Assembly: GCF_014192915.1 (NCBI RefSeq)
Contig: NZ_JACHYN010000016.1
Location: forward strand, 103,309-167,308
Length of the DNA: 64,000 bases
From: Azospirillum sp. OGB3
Lineage (GTDB): Bacteria > Pseudomonadota > Alphaproteobacteria > Azospirillales > Azospirillaceae
Reading direction: 5' to 3'
Shown here: one piece after another, positions 1 to 8,483 of the stretch
Layout: each line of letters starts with the position of its first letter
Position numbering within the stretch: the first letter of the stretch is position 1
Notes under the pieces: model-generated
The model's database searches: none
What the model was told of the DNA's origin: nothing
Seen by the model: only the letters and a program-made list of their open reading frames with translations
Position numbers and translations under genes: made by a program

Positions 1-492
1 GGCGAGGCTGTCGAAGACCGCGGCGCGGAACTCGTCGTCGGCGGAGGCGCAGTAGAAGTCGTGCAGGCCGATCCAGGCGGCGATGCGGGCGCCCAGCACC
101 TCCGGCGCCCAGGTCTGGGCGTTCCAGCTCCCGTTGTGGTCCAGCCAGGACAGCACCAGCGCGCGGGCGCGCCGCCGCGCCGTGTCGCCGCCGACCGCGC
201 GCAGGTCGCGCAGCCATTCGAAGCCGTGCAGGGCGTCCTGCCAGACGGTGCTGCCGGCCCGCCAGTTCGGCGCGCCGTGGGCGTCGGCCGCCGCGGCCTG
301 CCCGCCGAAGCGGAAGACGCCGGCAAGGATCGCCGAGCCGTCCCCGGCGTCGCCCGGCCAGGGGTCCGGCGGCACGGCGGACAGGGCGGTCGGCGCGCGG
401 CCGCCCAAGGTCAGCTTGTAGATCGGGTTGCCGAAGGCGATCTGCGCGACGCCGTCCCGCAAGCGGCCCATTTTCCCACGCCCGGCGCTCAT
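1..492 (-). CDS. Heparinase II/III family protein (N-terminal part, runs off the left edge)
   Basis: The first 164 codons are present; the rest lies left of base 1. The start is the ATG at 490-492 (MSAGRGKMGRL). The visible part has the helical, Trp-rich character of the N-terminal alpha/alpha toroid of heparinase II/III-like proteins, with segments such as FEWLRDLRA, LVLSWLDHNGSWN and AAWIGLHDFYCA. The catalytic C-terminal part cannot be seen. In many alphaproteobacteria a heparinase II/III-like gene sits directly downstream of rsmB, often before purH, and the same order is seen here on the minus strand. The gap from the rsmB stop is about 127 bases. The family call rests on that synteny plus the recognisable N-terminus; the substrate (a polyuronide or glycosaminoglycan-like polymer) is not predictable. 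Confidence 0.75.
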   Translation of the reverse strand, partial: MSAGRGKMGRLRDGVAQIAFGNPIYKLTLGGRAPTALSAVPPDPWPGDAGDGSAILAGVFRFGGQAAAADAHGAPNWRAGSTVWQDALHGFEWLRDLRAVGGDTARRRARALVLSWLDHNGSWNAQTWAPEVLGARIAAWIGLHDFYCASADDEFRAAVFDSLA

Positions 493-619
493 CGGCTCAC
501 CCCGTCACACGGCAGGGGGAGGCGATGGCCGGCGCTTCGCTGAAGGCATTCGGGCGATCGGGGGGATGCATCCTGTTGTCGTATCAAATTCGCCTCGACC
601 CCCGCAAGCCGGTGGTGCC

Positions 620-1936
620 CTAATCGTGCAACCGTCGCAGCCGTGCCACGAAGAACCCATCGATGCCGCCGAGGTCCCCGAGCATGCCCGGCAGGGATCG
701 TACCTCACCGCGCTCGTTGATCAACTCGGCCAAATTGCCATCCCCCGCATGGCCGCCACCCAGATCAACCGGTGTGATGGGCAGGCGCTCGACCCGCTTG
801 TCGCGGGCCAGGATGCGGTCGACCTGCGCCTCGCCCTCCTCCGGCTGGATGGAGCAGGTGCAGTAGACCAGCGTTCCGCCCGGCTTGACCAGATCGACGG
901 CGTGGGCCAGCAGGCGGCTCTGCGCCTTGGCCAGCTTGGCGATGTCCTCCGGCGACTTCACGCGCAGGATGTCGGGATGGCGGCGGATCGCCCCGGTGGC
1001 CGAGCAGGGGGCGTCGAGCAGCACCGCGTCGGCGGGCTGGTCCGGGGTCCAGGTGGCGGCGTCGGTCGCCAGCACCTCCGCCGACAGGTTGAGGCGGGCC
1101 AGATTCTCCCGCACCCGCTCCAGCCGCTTGGCGGAGCGGTCGACCGCCGTCACTTCCGCGCCCTGCGCGACGAGCTGCGCGGTCTTGCCGCCGGGAGCGG
1201 CGCACAGGTCGTAGACGCGCTTGCCCGCCAGATCGCCGAACAGCTTGGCCGGCAGCGAGGCGGCGAGGTCCTGCACCCACCAGGCGCCCTCGGCGAAGCC
1301 CGGCAATTCCGTCAGGTTGCCGCCGGCGGCGCGGCGCAGCGTGCCGGTGGGCAGCAGCTTTGCCTCCAGCCGCTCGGCCCACACCGCGGGATCGGCCTTG
1401 ACGGTGATGTCCAGCGGCGCCTCGTGCAGGTGCGCCTCGACGATGCCGCGGGTGCGGCCGATACCGTAGGCCTGCCGCCAGGCCAGCCACAGCCAGTCCG
1501 GCGTGTTGAGGCGCCCGGCGTCCTGCTGGGCGGCCAGTTCCGCCCCCTCGCGCCCGATGCGGCGCAGGACGGCGTTGATCAGACCCTTGTAGGGTTCCGC
1601 CCCCTTGGCCGCAGCCAGCTCCACCGCCGTGTCGACGGCGGCGTGGGCGGGCGTGCCGAGGAAGACGAGCTGGGCCACGCCCAGCCGCAGGATGTCGTGC
1701 ACGGTGGCCTTGGGCAGGCCCGGCTTGGCGAGGCTGCCCTGGATCAGCGCGTCGATCTGGCCGAGCCGGCGCAGCACCGTGGCGGTCAGCAGCCGCACGA
1801 AGCCGCGGTCGCGCGGGTCGAGCCCTCGCAACTCCGGATGCGCGTCGAACGCATCGTCGAAGGGAATGGACTTGCGCAGCACATCGCGCAGAAGGTCGAG
1901 CGCGGCGGAGCGCGCGGCGAGGGAGGCGTCGGACAT
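620..1936 (-). CDS. rsmB: 16S rRNA (cytosine-C5)-methyltransferase RsmB
   Basis: A 438-aa protein that methylates C967 of 16S rRNA using S-adenosylmethionine. The N-terminal third is a NusB-like RNA-binding helical domain (SAALDLLRDVL, DRGFVRLLTATVLRRLGQID). The C-terminal two thirds is the Rossmann methyltransferase with the SAM loop YDLCAAPGGKTAQL, the DAPCSATGAIRRHPD motif carrying one conserved cysteine, and the catalytic-cysteine motif VYCTCSIQPEE. Both cysteines of the m5C family are present. The start is the ATG at 1934-1936 (MSDASLAARSAALD), chosen because family homology begins there; the open frame continues upstream but its translation there is low-complexity. Length is normal for the family. 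It lies downstream of an unrecognised gene and upstream of the heparinase-like gene, all on the minus strand. Confidence 0.93.
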   Translation of the reverse strand: MSDASLAARSAALDLLRDVLRKSIPFDDAFDAHPELRGLDPRDRGFVRLLTATVLRRLGQIDALIQGSLAKPGLPKATVHDILRLGVAQLVFLGTPAHAAVDTAVELAAAKGAEPYKGLINAVLRRIGREGAELAAQQDAGRLNTPDWLWLAWRQAYGIGRTRGIVEAHLHEAPLDITVKADPAVWAERLEAKLLPTGTLRRAAGGNLTELPGFAEGAWWVQDLAASLPAKLFGDLAGKRVYDLCAAPGGKTAQLVAQGAEVTAVDRSAKRLERVRENLARLNLSAEVLATDAATWTPDQPADAVLLDAPCSATGAIRRHPDILRVKSPEDIAKLAKAQSRLLAHAVDLVKPGGTLVYCTCSIQPEEGEAQVDRILARDKRVERLPITPVDLGGGHAGDGNLAELINERGEVRSLPGMLGDLGGIDGFFVARLRRLHD

Positions 1937-2022
1937 GCCGCTGGATGTAGCGCGCCGGACGGCGGGTGTCGAGTAGCCGCAGCACGGGACCGAACGGATT
2001 CCGGCCCCCTCGGCGGAACGCC

Positions 2023-2757
2023 TCAGCGGGCCAGCGCCCCCCGCCGTCCGCCCTCGTGGTCGGGATAGGGGCCGACGTCCTCGACGAAGAAGCAGGCGAC
2101 GCCGCGCAGCTCGCCCCGGCGCAGGATGAAACGGTTGCCGTTGCCCGCCTTCATCCCCCACAGCGCCGTCCCTTCCAGCGGGCCCAGCTCCAGCTCCGGC
2201 GGCACCGGGTCCTCCCCCAGCCGCTTGAGGAAACGGTCGGCGCGCACGCGGTCGTCCGGCGGCAGGCTGCGCGTCGCGCGGGCGTCGTAGCGGTCGCTCT
2301 TGACGTAGCGGGTCCCCGTTCCCTGGATGGGGCTGGACGGCCCGCCAGGGTCGGCGGCGGCGCGCTCCAGCATCAGCGCCCAGCGGGCATCCCGCGCGAC
2401 CGCCAGCGCGCGGCGGTGAAAGGCGCGGCACTGCTCGGCCAGCGCGTGGAAGCGGGGCATCAGGTCGCGCTTGCGGAAGCCGACCTCCATCATGACGCGC
2501 TCCACCGCCCTGTCCGCCGCGGCGCCGGAAGCGGGGATGCCGTGCGTCTCCAGCGCCAGCAGGGCGTCGATGCGCCGGTCGCGCTCCGCCGCCGCGACGC
2601 CCTGTCCCAACATCCGGGCAAGCTCATCCAGCGCCTCCTCGGCGCGGCGCTCCGCTTCGGCGATGCACAGCAGCACGTCATCCCGGCTGGTGGCGGCGGA
2701 CACGCCCAGCCACCCCGCGTCGAACAGCGGGGTCTTGTCGAGAAACAGGTCCGGCAC
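2023..2757 (-). CDS. Unrecognised protein, RelE/ParE-like tail possible
   Basis: A 244-aa protein, GTG start at 2755-2757 (GTG CCG GAC CTG), 8 bases after the stop of the DHH phosphoesterase gene, so probably in the same transcript. I do not recognise a family. The first ~140 residues are helical and rich in Arg, Ala and Glu (LLCIAEAERRAEEALDELAR, then RFHALAEQCRAFHRRALAVA). The last ~70 residues change character: FLKRLGEDPVPPELELGPLEG, LWGMKAGNGNRFILRR and ACFFVEDVGPYPDHEG. That order, a substrate-like helix, an ELxPLxG step, a strand with Lys/Arg and then a terminal strand ending in a polar turn, resembles RelE/ParE-type barrels, but the match is by eye only. No antitoxin-like gene is next to it. 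The ATG alternatives are internal and would remove conserved-looking helix. Confidence 0.6.
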   Translation of the reverse strand: MPDLFLDKTPLFDAGWLGVSAATSRDDVLLCIAEAERRAEEALDELARMLGQGVAAAERDRRIDALLALETHGIPASGAAADRAVERVMMEVGFRKRDLMPRFHALAEQCRAFHRRALAVARDARWALMLERAAADPGGPSSPIQGTGTRYVKSDRYDARATRSLPPDDRVRADRFLKRLGEDPVPPELELGPLEGTALWGMKAGNGNRFILRRGELRGVACFFVEDVGPYPDHEGGRRGALAR

Positions 2758-2765
2758 GATTCCCG

Positions 2766-3698
2766 TCAGCCGTCGGCGCGCATGCGCCCGACGATCTCCT
2801 CCAGCACTGTTTCGGCCTTGTCGTTGTCCACTTGGCAGGTGCCCGCCGCCTCGTGCCCGCCGCCGCCATACTCCAGCATCAGCGGGCCGATGTTGGTCCT
2901 GGAGCTGCGGTTGATGATCGACTTGCCGCAGGCCAGCACCGTGTTCTGCTGCTTCAGCCCCCACAGCACGTGGATCGACACGTTCGATTCCGGGTACATC
3001 GCGTAGATCATGAAGCGGTTGCCGGCGTAGATGGTCTCCTCCCGCCGCAGGTCGATGACCACGACGTTGCCGCGGATCGTGCTGCAGCGGGCGAGCTGGT
3101 CGGAGAACTTCGCCTCATGCTCGGTGTAGAGGTCCACCCGCTCCTTCACGTCGGGCAGGGCGAGGATCTCGTCGATGCCGTGGCTGCGGCAATAGTCGAT
3201 CAGCTCCATCATCAGCTGATAGTTGGAGATGCGGAAATCGCGGAAGCGGCCGAGGCCGGTGCGCGCGTCCATGATGAAGTTCAGCAGGGCCCAGCCCTGC
3301 GGCTTCAGGATGTCCTCGATGCCGTATTGGGCGGAGTCGGCCTGATCGACCGCGGCCATCATCGCGTCGGAGATGGTCGGGAAGCGCTCCTTGCCGCCGT
3401 AGTAATTGTAGACGACGCGGGCGGCGGAGGGGGCGTCGGCCTCGATGATGTGGTTGTCGCGCTTCCCGACGCGGATCGTCTCCGACAGATGGTGGTCGAA
3501 GGCGAGATGGACGCCGGGGACATAGGGCAGGTTGGTGGTGATGTCGCAGTCGGAGATTTCGACCTTGCCGTCCTGCATGTCCTTGGGATGCACGAACTTG
3601 ATCTCGTCGAGGATGCCCAGCTCCTTCAGGAGCACGGCGCAGACCAGCCCGTCGAAGTCGGACCGGGTGACGAGGCGGTATTTCGTGACGTCGGACAT
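2766..3698 (-). CDS. DHH/DHHA1-family phosphoesterase
   Basis: A 310-aa cytosolic phosphoesterase of the DHH superfamily, related to exopolyphosphatase-like and NrnA/RecJ-type enzymes. The motifs are in order: RSDFDGLVCA (motif I, metal-binding DFDG), DCDITTN, FDHHLSE (the DHH triad, near residue 75), and a C-terminal DHHA1 domain with the glycine-rich YGGGGHEAAGTC. These metal and substrate motifs are intact, so it should be active on a phosphoester such as a short oligonucleotide, cyclic dinucleotide product or polyphosphate; the exact substrate cannot be chosen from sequence. The start is the ATG at 3696-3698, preceded on the minus strand by an AGGGGGA Shine-Dalgarno sequence. It is followed after 8 bases by the unrecognised gene at 2023-2757. 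Confidence 0.87.
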   Translation of the reverse strand: MSDVTKYRLVTRSDFDGLVCAVLLKELGILDEIKFVHPKDMQDGKVEISDCDITTNLPYVPGVHLAFDHHLSETIRVGKRDNHIIEADAPSAARVVYNYYGGKERFPTISDAMMAAVDQADSAQYGIEDILKPQGWALLNFIMDARTGLGRFRDFRISNYQLMMELIDYCRSHGIDEILALPDVKERVDLYTEHEAKFSDQLARCSTIRGNVVVIDLRREETIYAGNRFMIYAMYPESNVSIHVLWGLKQQNTVLACGKSIINRSSRTNIGPLMLEYGGGGHEAAGTCQVDNDKAETVLEEIVGRMRADG

Positions 3699-3791
3699 GC
3701 GGTGTTCCCCCTGATCGCCCCACAATCGGAAAGCGGAGGGAAGGTAGACGTACGTCTTCAGGCGTGCAACCGCGAACCGAGCCGCCTTCGC

Positions 3792-4682
3792 TCACCCCCA
3801 GGGGCTGCGCGGCATGAAAGAGGGGCCGGCCATGCCGCGCAGGCGGCGCACCCGTTCCTCCATGTTCGGGTGGGTGGAGAACAGGCTGTCGAAGCTGCGC
3901 CCGTGCAGCGGGTTGGCGATGAACAGGTGCGCCGTCGCCGGGTTGGATTCCGCCGCGTAATTGGGAATCTGGTGGGCGTAGTTGTGAATGCGGGTCAGCG
4001 CGTCGGCCAGCCACAGCGGGCGCCCGCAGATTTCCGCGCCGATCCGGTCGGCCTCGTACTCGCGGGTGCGGCTGATCGCCATCTGGACGATCATCGCGGC
4101 GAAGGGAGCCAGCACGGCGATCAGGATGCCGCCGATCAGCCCCAGCGGGTTGCCGCCCTGCCCGTTCTGGCTGTTGCCCTGCGACGCGCCGAAGAACATG
4201 CCGAAGTTGGCGAGCATGGAGATGGCGCCCGCGATGGTCGCCGTGATCGTCATGATCAGCGTGTCGCGGTTCTTCACATGGGCCAGCTCGTGCGCCATGA
4301 CGCCGGCGATCTCTTCTGGGCTCAGCAGGCGCAGCAGGCCGGTGGTGGCGGCGACCGCGGCGTTCTCCGGGTTGCGCCCGGTGGCGAAGGCGTTGGGCTG
4401 GTCGTTTTCCATGATGTAGACGCGCGGCATCGGCAGGCCGGCGCGCTCGGCGAGCTGCTGGACAATGCCGTAATATTCGGGGGCGGTGTAGGCGTCGACC
4501 TCCCGCGCGCCGTACATGGACAGCACCATGTCGCCGGAATTCCAGTAGCTGAACAGGTTCATGCCCAGCGCCATGACGAAGGCGATCATCATGCCGCCCT
4601 TGCCGCCGATCAGATAGCCGATGCCCATGAACAGGGCGGTCAGGCCGGCGAGGAGGATGGTGGTCTTCACATAACTGGTCAT
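3792..4682 (-). CDS. htpX: Membrane zinc metalloprotease HtpX
   Basis: A 296-aa inner-membrane M48B protease of the membrane quality-control system. Two N-terminal hydrophobic segments (about residues 7-25 and 30-47) are followed by the zinc motif HELAH at 131-135. Two further hydrophobic segments lie near 141-165 and 180-203, and the third zinc ligand Glu is in REYEAD near residue 208. Length and order match the family (E. coli HtpX is 293 aa). The sequence PNAFATGRNP just before the active site is also diagnostic. The start is the ATG at 4680-4682. The C-terminus ends with SLFSTHPNMEERVRRL, the usual HtpX tail. In many bacteria htpX belongs to the heat-shock or envelope-stress response; no sigma-32 box was identified with confidence here. 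Confidence 0.95.
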   Translation of the reverse strand: MTSYVKTTILLAGLTALFMGIGYLIGGKGGMMIAFVMALGMNLFSYWNSGDMVLSMYGAREVDAYTAPEYYGIVQQLAERAGLPMPRVYIMENDQPNAFATGRNPENAAVAATTGLLRLLSPEEIAGVMAHELAHVKNRDTLIMTITATIAGAISMLANFGMFFGASQGNSQNGQGGNPLGLIGGILIAVLAPFAAMIVQMAISRTREYEADRIGAEICGRPLWLADALTRIHNYAHQIPNYAAESNPATAHLFIANPLHGRSFDSLFSTHPNMEERVRRLRGMAGPSFMPRSPWG

Positions 4683-4850
4683 GGCGGTGTTCTCTTGACG
4701 GTGTTCCGGGCGATCTTCTGGACGGTTTCACTGTTGGTTGGACAGGATGGCCCCGGCGGGGCTTTCCGCCGGGCCTGTCTGGTGATATGGGCTTGGCGGA
4801 AGGCATCGTTCAAGATGGCCAAGCACCGCACCCGACCCCAGAGGACGGCC

Positions 4851-5033
4851 ATGACCGAGACGAAGACCACCGGCCCGGCACCGCAGGATGCCGCGAAGCC
4901 CGACGCCGAAAAGACCCCCGAAACCGGCGCCAAGGGACCCGAACAGATGCCCGGCGAGATCGGCGGTCCGCAGGGACCGGAGCCGACCCGCTTCGGCGAT
5001 TGGGAGTTCAAGGGCCGCTGCTCGGACTTCTAA
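4851..5033 (+). CDS. DUF1674 / SDHAF4-like small protein
   Basis: A 60-aa protein starting at the ATG at 4851 (MTETKTTGPAPQ), with GAGG about six bases upstream; an in-frame ATG at 4815 would add 12 residues. The N-terminal half is disordered and rich in Pro, Ala and Lys. The C-terminal half, EIGGPQGPEPTRFGDWEFKG then RCSDF, is the hallmark of DUF1674, the bacterial counterpart of mitochondrial succinate dehydrogenase assembly factor 4, which helps insert FAD-loaded SdhA. Function in bacteria is inferred from the mitochondrial homologue. It is transcribed divergently from htpX, as is common in alphaproteobacteria. Confidence 0.85.
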   Translation: MTETKTTGPAPQDAAKPDAEKTPETGAKGPEQMPGEIGGPQGPEPTRFGDWEFKGRCSDF

Positions 5034-5151
5034 GCCAGCGCTTTTAGGATCGATTGCCTCTGCATTCCCGTTTGAGAATTGAACACATACGCATTCAGGA
5101 CAAAATACCTAGGTTGTGCTTGATGCGTTCTGGTTCGCGCGCTACTCTGTG

Positions 5152-5177
5152 ACCGGTTCGCCGCTTCGCGAACCGGT
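5152..5177. other. Perfect 10-bp inverted repeat upstream of the nuclease gene
   Basis: Arms of ten bases (ACCGGTTCGC and its exact complement) are separated by six bases and end 18 bases before the nuclease start at 5196. No T-run follows, so it is not a classical terminator. It could be an operator, a leader hairpin, or a weak terminator for the DUF1674 gene. Confidence 0.5.
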
Positions 5178-5195
5178 GCCCGGAGAGGTCGCGCC

Positions 5196-5696
5196 ATGGG
5201 ATCGCCCGTCATGGGATCGCCCAAGTCCATTCCCCCATGCCCGGTCCGCTCCGCCGGGATATGGCTGGCGTTTCTCCCCATTCTGCTGGCCGGCACCGTC
5301 CAGGCTGCTCCGCCCACCCTGCCCGGCCCGATCCCGGCGGAGGTGCTGGAGGTCCTGGATGGCGACACGCTGCTGGTGCGCGCCACCATCTGGCTGGGTC
5401 AGGTGGTGGAAACCCACATCCGGGTGGACGGGCTGGACGCGCCCGAGATGCGCGCCCGCTGCCCCCGCGAGCGGGAACTGGCCGAGACCGCCCGCGACCA
5501 CGCGCGCCGCCTGATCGGGGCCGCCCCGGTGCGGCTGCTCGACATCCAGCCCGACAAGTACGGCGGGCGGGTGCGCGCCCGCGTGCTGACCGGCGGAGGG
5601 GACGACCTGTCGGCCGCGCTGATCGAAGCGGGACTCGCCCGCCCCTACCACGGCGAACGGCGCCAGCCCTGGTGCGACGGGACGGGCATGGGCTAA
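5196..5696 (+). CDS. Secreted thermonuclease-like (SNase) protein
   Basis: A 166-aa exported protein with one staphylococcal-nuclease fold. The N-terminus has a hydrophobic signal segment (AGIWLAFLPILLAGTVQA, residues ~20-37) with likely cleavage after VQAA. The SNase core follows: VLDGDTLLVRA (metal-binding Asp), IRVDGLDAPEM (catalytic Arg and Glu), DKYGGRVRARVL (second catalytic Arg region), LSAALIEAGLARPYHG. All expected catalytic positions appear present, so extracytoplasmic nuclease activity is plausible, although alphaproteobacteria also carry non-catalytic relatives. Start choice is uncertain: ATG codons at 5196 and 5211 lie in a short direct repeat (ATGGGATCGCCC twice) and both give a complete signal peptide. 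Confidence 0.85.
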   Translation: MGSPVMGSPKSIPPCPVRSAGIWLAFLPILLAGTVQAAPPTLPGPIPAEVLEVLDGDTLLVRATIWLGQVVETHIRVDGLDAPEMRARCPRERELAETARDHARRLIGAAPVRLLDIQPDKYGGRVRARVLTGGGDDLSAALIEAGLARPYHGERRQPWCDGTGMG

Positions 5697-5776
5697 CCCG
5701 GTTCCACCAACGGGTGAGCTGGGAACCCGCCGTCTCGCTCCGCTGTTGCCCCTCCCACCAAGGAGGAGAGCGAACC

Positions 5777-6133
5777 ATGACGACCCAGGCCTCGTCTTAC
5801 GTCCCCGGCGCCATCGCCTTGCTGGCCGCCAGCCTCGCCCTGTCCGGAGCCGCCGTGGCGCAGGACGCCAAGACGATGGAGGGCGGTCTCGGCGCCGCCC
5901 CGCCGTCCCAGGGCGAAGCCTGGATGGAATCGACCGGCGCCCAGGACCCGACGTTGGGCGAGCGCCGCACCGAGAAGCAGAAGAACGCGGCGGAGACCCG
6001 CGCGCAGGGCCGCATCGGCGCCGTCCCCGACGCGGCAAGCGGCGAGTCCGGCCTGAAGCCCGGCACCGCCGAGTCCGTGAAGAATCAGTCCGGCAGCGGA
6101 GCCTCCGGCGGCTCGGACACCGCTCCCAAATAA
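5777..6133 (+). CDS. Small exported low-complexity protein
   Basis: A 118-aa protein with a signal peptide (MTTQASSYVPG then a hydrophobic stretch to ALSGAAVAQ, likely cut near residue 29). The mature part is polar and Gly/Ala/Ser/Glu-rich with no recognisable domain and no cysteine. The start at 5777 is well supported by AAGGAGGAG at about 5760-5768. It faces acs across a strong hairpin terminator. Function unknown; composition suggests a disordered periplasmic or secreted protein. Confidence 0.75.
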   Translation: MTTQASSYVPGAIALLAASLALSGAAVAQDAKTMEGGLGAAPPSQGEAWMESTGAQDPTLGERRTEKQKNAAETRAQGRIGAVPDAASGESGLKPGTAESVKNQSGSGASGGSDTAPK

Positions 6134-6148
6134 CGGCTCCAAAACGAA

Positions 6149-6173
6149 ACCGGGGGCCACGAAGGCCCCCGGT
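6149..6173. terminator. Bidirectional hairpin terminator between 5777 gene and acs
   Basis: A perfect 10-bp GC-rich stem (ACCGGGGGCC and complement) with a five-base loop sits between the ends of two convergent genes. T-runs on both sides are poor, but the position and stem strength support a terminator. Confidence 0.7.
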
Positions 6174-6201
6174 CCGTAGACAGATCCGATGAACGCCGTG
6201 G

Positions 6202-8142
6202 TCAGGCGTTGTTCATGCGGTTCTCGATCAGGTCGGTCACGACGGTCGGATCGGCCAGCGTCGAGGTGTCGCCCAGGCTGTCGTGCTCGTTCGCGGCGAT
6301 CTTGCGCAGGATGCGGCGCATGATCTTGCCCGAGCGGGTCTTCGGCAGGCCCGGCGACCACTGGATCAGGTCCGGCGAGGCGATCGGGCCGATCTCCTTG
6401 CGCACCCAGGCCACCAGTTCCTTGCGCAGCTCCTCGGTCGGGCTTTCCCCGGCGTTGAGCGTGACGTAGGCGTAGATGCCCTGGCCCTTGAGGTCGTGCG
6501 GGTAGCCGACGACGGCGGCCTCGGCGACCTTCGGGTGGGCGACCAGCGCGCTTTCCACTTCCGCCGTGCCCATGCGGTGGCCGGACACGTTGATCACGTC
6601 GTCCACGCGGCCGGTGATCCAGTAGTAGCCGTCCGCGTCGCGGCGGCAGCCGTCACCGGTGAAGTAATAGCCCGCGAAGGTCGAGAAGTAGGTCTGGACG
6701 AAGCGCTCGTGGTCGCCGAACACCGTGCGCATCTGGCCCGGCCAGCTGTCGGCGATGCACAGGTTGCCTTCCGTCTCGCCCTCCAGCTCCTTGCCGTCGT
6801 TGTCCACGACGACCGGCTTGACGCCGAAGAAGGGCTTGGTGGCCGAACCCGGCTTCTGGCCGATGGCGCCCGGCAGCGGGGTGATCAGGATGCCGCCGGT
6901 CTCGGTTTGCCACCAGGTGTCGACGATCGGGCAACGGCCGTCGCCGACCACGTTGTAGTACCACAGCCAGGCTTCCGGGTTGATCGGCTCGCCCACCGAT
7001 CCCAGGATGCGCAGCGAGGACCGCGAGGTCTTCTTCACCGGAGCCTCACCCTCGCGCATCAGCGAGCGGATGGCGGTCGGGGCGGTGTAGAAGATGTTGA
7101 CCTTGTGCTTGTCCACCACCTGCCAGAAGCGGGAGATGTCCGGATAGGTCGGCACGCCTTCGAACATCAGCGTGGTGGCGCCGTTGGCCAGCGGGCCGTA
7201 GACGATGTAGCTGTGGCCGGTGACCCAGCCCACGTCGGCGGTGCACCAGTAGACCTCGCCGTCCTTGTAGTCGAAGACGTACTGGTGGGTCATCGACGCG
7301 TAGACGAGATAGCCGCCGGTGGTGTGCAGCACGCCCTTCGGCTTGCCGGTCGAGCCCGAGGTGTAGAGGATGAACAGCGGGTCTTCCGCGCTCATCTCCT
7401 CCGGCGGGCAGTCGGCGGAGACCGACGCGATCTCCTCGTGGTACCAGAGGTCGCGGCCCTCGGTCCAGGCGACGTTGCCGCCGGTGTGCTTGACGACCAG
7501 CACGTGCTTGACGCCCGGCGCCGCGGCGACGGCCTTGTCGGCGTTCGCCTTCAGCGGAACCTTGCGGCCGCCGCGCAGGCCTTCGTCGGAGGTGATGACG
7601 AAGTGGCTGTCGCAGTCGACGATGCGGTCCTTCAGGCTGTCCGGCGAGAAGCCGCCGAACACGATGGAGTGGATGGCGCCGACGCGCGCGCAGGCCAGCA
7701 TGGCGTAGGCGGCCTCGGGGATCATCGGCAGGTAGATGGTGACGCGGTCGCCCTTCTTGACGCCGTTCTTCTTCAGAACGTTGGCGAGGCGGCAGACCTG
7801 CTCGTGCAGTTCCTTGTAGGTGATGTGCTTGGAAACGCCCGGATCGTCGCCCTCGAAGATGATGGCGGTCTGGTCGCCGCGCGTCGCCAGATGGCGGTCG
7901 ACGCAGTTGGCGGAGACATTCAGCGTGCCGTCGTAGAACCACTTGATGTGGACGTCGCCGGTGTAGCTGACGTCCTTCACCTTGCTGTAGGGCTTGATCC
8001 AGTCGATGCGCTTGCCCTGCTCGCCCCAGAAGGCTTCCGGATCGTTGATCGATTGCTCGTACAGGCGGGCGTAGGCGGCTTCGTCCACGTAAGCGGTCTT
8101 GGCGATTTCCGGCTTAACAGGAAAAAACGAATTGTCGGACAT
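6202..8142 (-). CDS. acs: Acetyl-coenzyme A synthetase
   Basis: A 646-aa AMP-forming acyl-CoA synthetase that activates acetate to acetyl-CoA through acetyl-AMP. The N-terminal ACAS segment is followed by the AMP-binding core with the P-loop-like YTSGSTGKPKG, the WWQTETGG motif typical of acetate-specific enzymes, and YYFTGDGCRRD. The C-terminal lid carries LPKTRSGKIMRRIL, whose Lys606 corresponds to the catalytic lysine that is regulated by acetylation in Acs enzymes. Length matches E. coli Acs (652 aa). The start is the ATG at 8140-8142 (MSDNSFFPV). It appears monocistronic, with a good sigma-70-like promoter at 8227-8255 and a terminator at 6149-6173. Confidence 0.97.
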   Translation of the reverse strand: MSDNSFFPVKPEIAKTAYVDEAAYARLYEQSINDPEAFWGEQGKRIDWIKPYSKVKDVSYTGDVHIKWFYDGTLNVSANCVDRHLATRGDQTAIIFEGDDPGVSKHITYKELHEQVCRLANVLKKNGVKKGDRVTIYLPMIPEAAYAMLACARVGAIHSIVFGGFSPDSLKDRIVDCDSHFVITSDEGLRGGRKVPLKANADKAVAAAPGVKHVLVVKHTGGNVAWTEGRDLWYHEEIASVSADCPPEEMSAEDPLFILYTSGSTGKPKGVLHTTGGYLVYASMTHQYVFDYKDGEVYWCTADVGWVTGHSYIVYGPLANGATTLMFEGVPTYPDISRFWQVVDKHKVNIFYTAPTAIRSLMREGEAPVKKTSRSSLRILGSVGEPINPEAWLWYYNVVGDGRCPIVDTWWQTETGGILITPLPGAIGQKPGSATKPFFGVKPVVVDNDGKELEGETEGNLCIADSWPGQMRTVFGDHERFVQTYFSTFAGYYFTGDGCRRDADGYYWITGRVDDVINVSGHRMGTAEVESALVAHPKVAEAAVVGYPHDLKGQGIYAYVTLNAGESPTEELRKELVAWVRKEIGPIASPDLIQWSPGLPKTRSGKIMRRILRKIAANEHDSLGDTSTLADPTVVTDLIENRMNNA

Positions 8143-8226
8143 TGGCTCGCGATTCCCCCGTAGTGCTTCTGGTTACGCCCTGAAGGGCTGTTGGGGAGCG
8201 GCTTCCGACCGCTCCTGTTGCGGGAC

Positions 8227-8255
8227 ATTATCCACACAAGTTCCCGTCACCACAA
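8227..8255 (-). promoter_or_regulatory. Sigma-70-like promoter for acs
   Basis: Read on the minus strand, a -35 element TTGTGG (8250-8255) and a -10 element GATAAT (8227-8232) are separated by 17 bases. Transcription would start near 8220, giving a leader of about 80 bases before the acs ATG. Confidence 0.6.
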
Positions 8256-8483
8256 GCAGAACGGCTGATTGTCCGCCCTCTCCATCGGAGCTTTCCGCTC
8301 CACTTTGTTGCAGCGCACCGCCCGTTCCTTTGACTTCACCAGCGTCCACGGCCGCACGACCGCGCGACTATTTGTCGCGGATAATACGAAAGCATGATGA
8401 CGCCCTTCGCGGGGCCGCTTAACCCGGTCTTAACCGCCGCATCGTTAGCGTGCATGCTGTTCACCCAACAGCAGGGCACCGGG
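8256..8483. other. Intergenic region upstream of acs and the 8484 gene
   Basis: No gene is supported in this stretch. It contains a short inverted repeat (CGCGAC-TATTT-GTCGCG, about 8363-8379) immediately followed by a -10-like GATAAT (8380-8385) on the plus strand, but no convincing -35. If used, transcription would begin near 8392 and favour the ATG at 8484 over the one at 8394. Confidence 0.4.

Noticed and set aside
2832..4850. Long plus-strand open frame ahead of the DUF1674 gene
   Set aside because: It is antisense to the DHH phosphoesterase and htpX. Only the last 60 codons resemble a protein family, so the start was placed at 4851.
8380..8385. Plus-strand promoter GATAAT before the 8484 gene
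   Set aside because: No -35 match at 16-18 bases upstream, so it is mentioned in the intergenic note but not called as a promoter.
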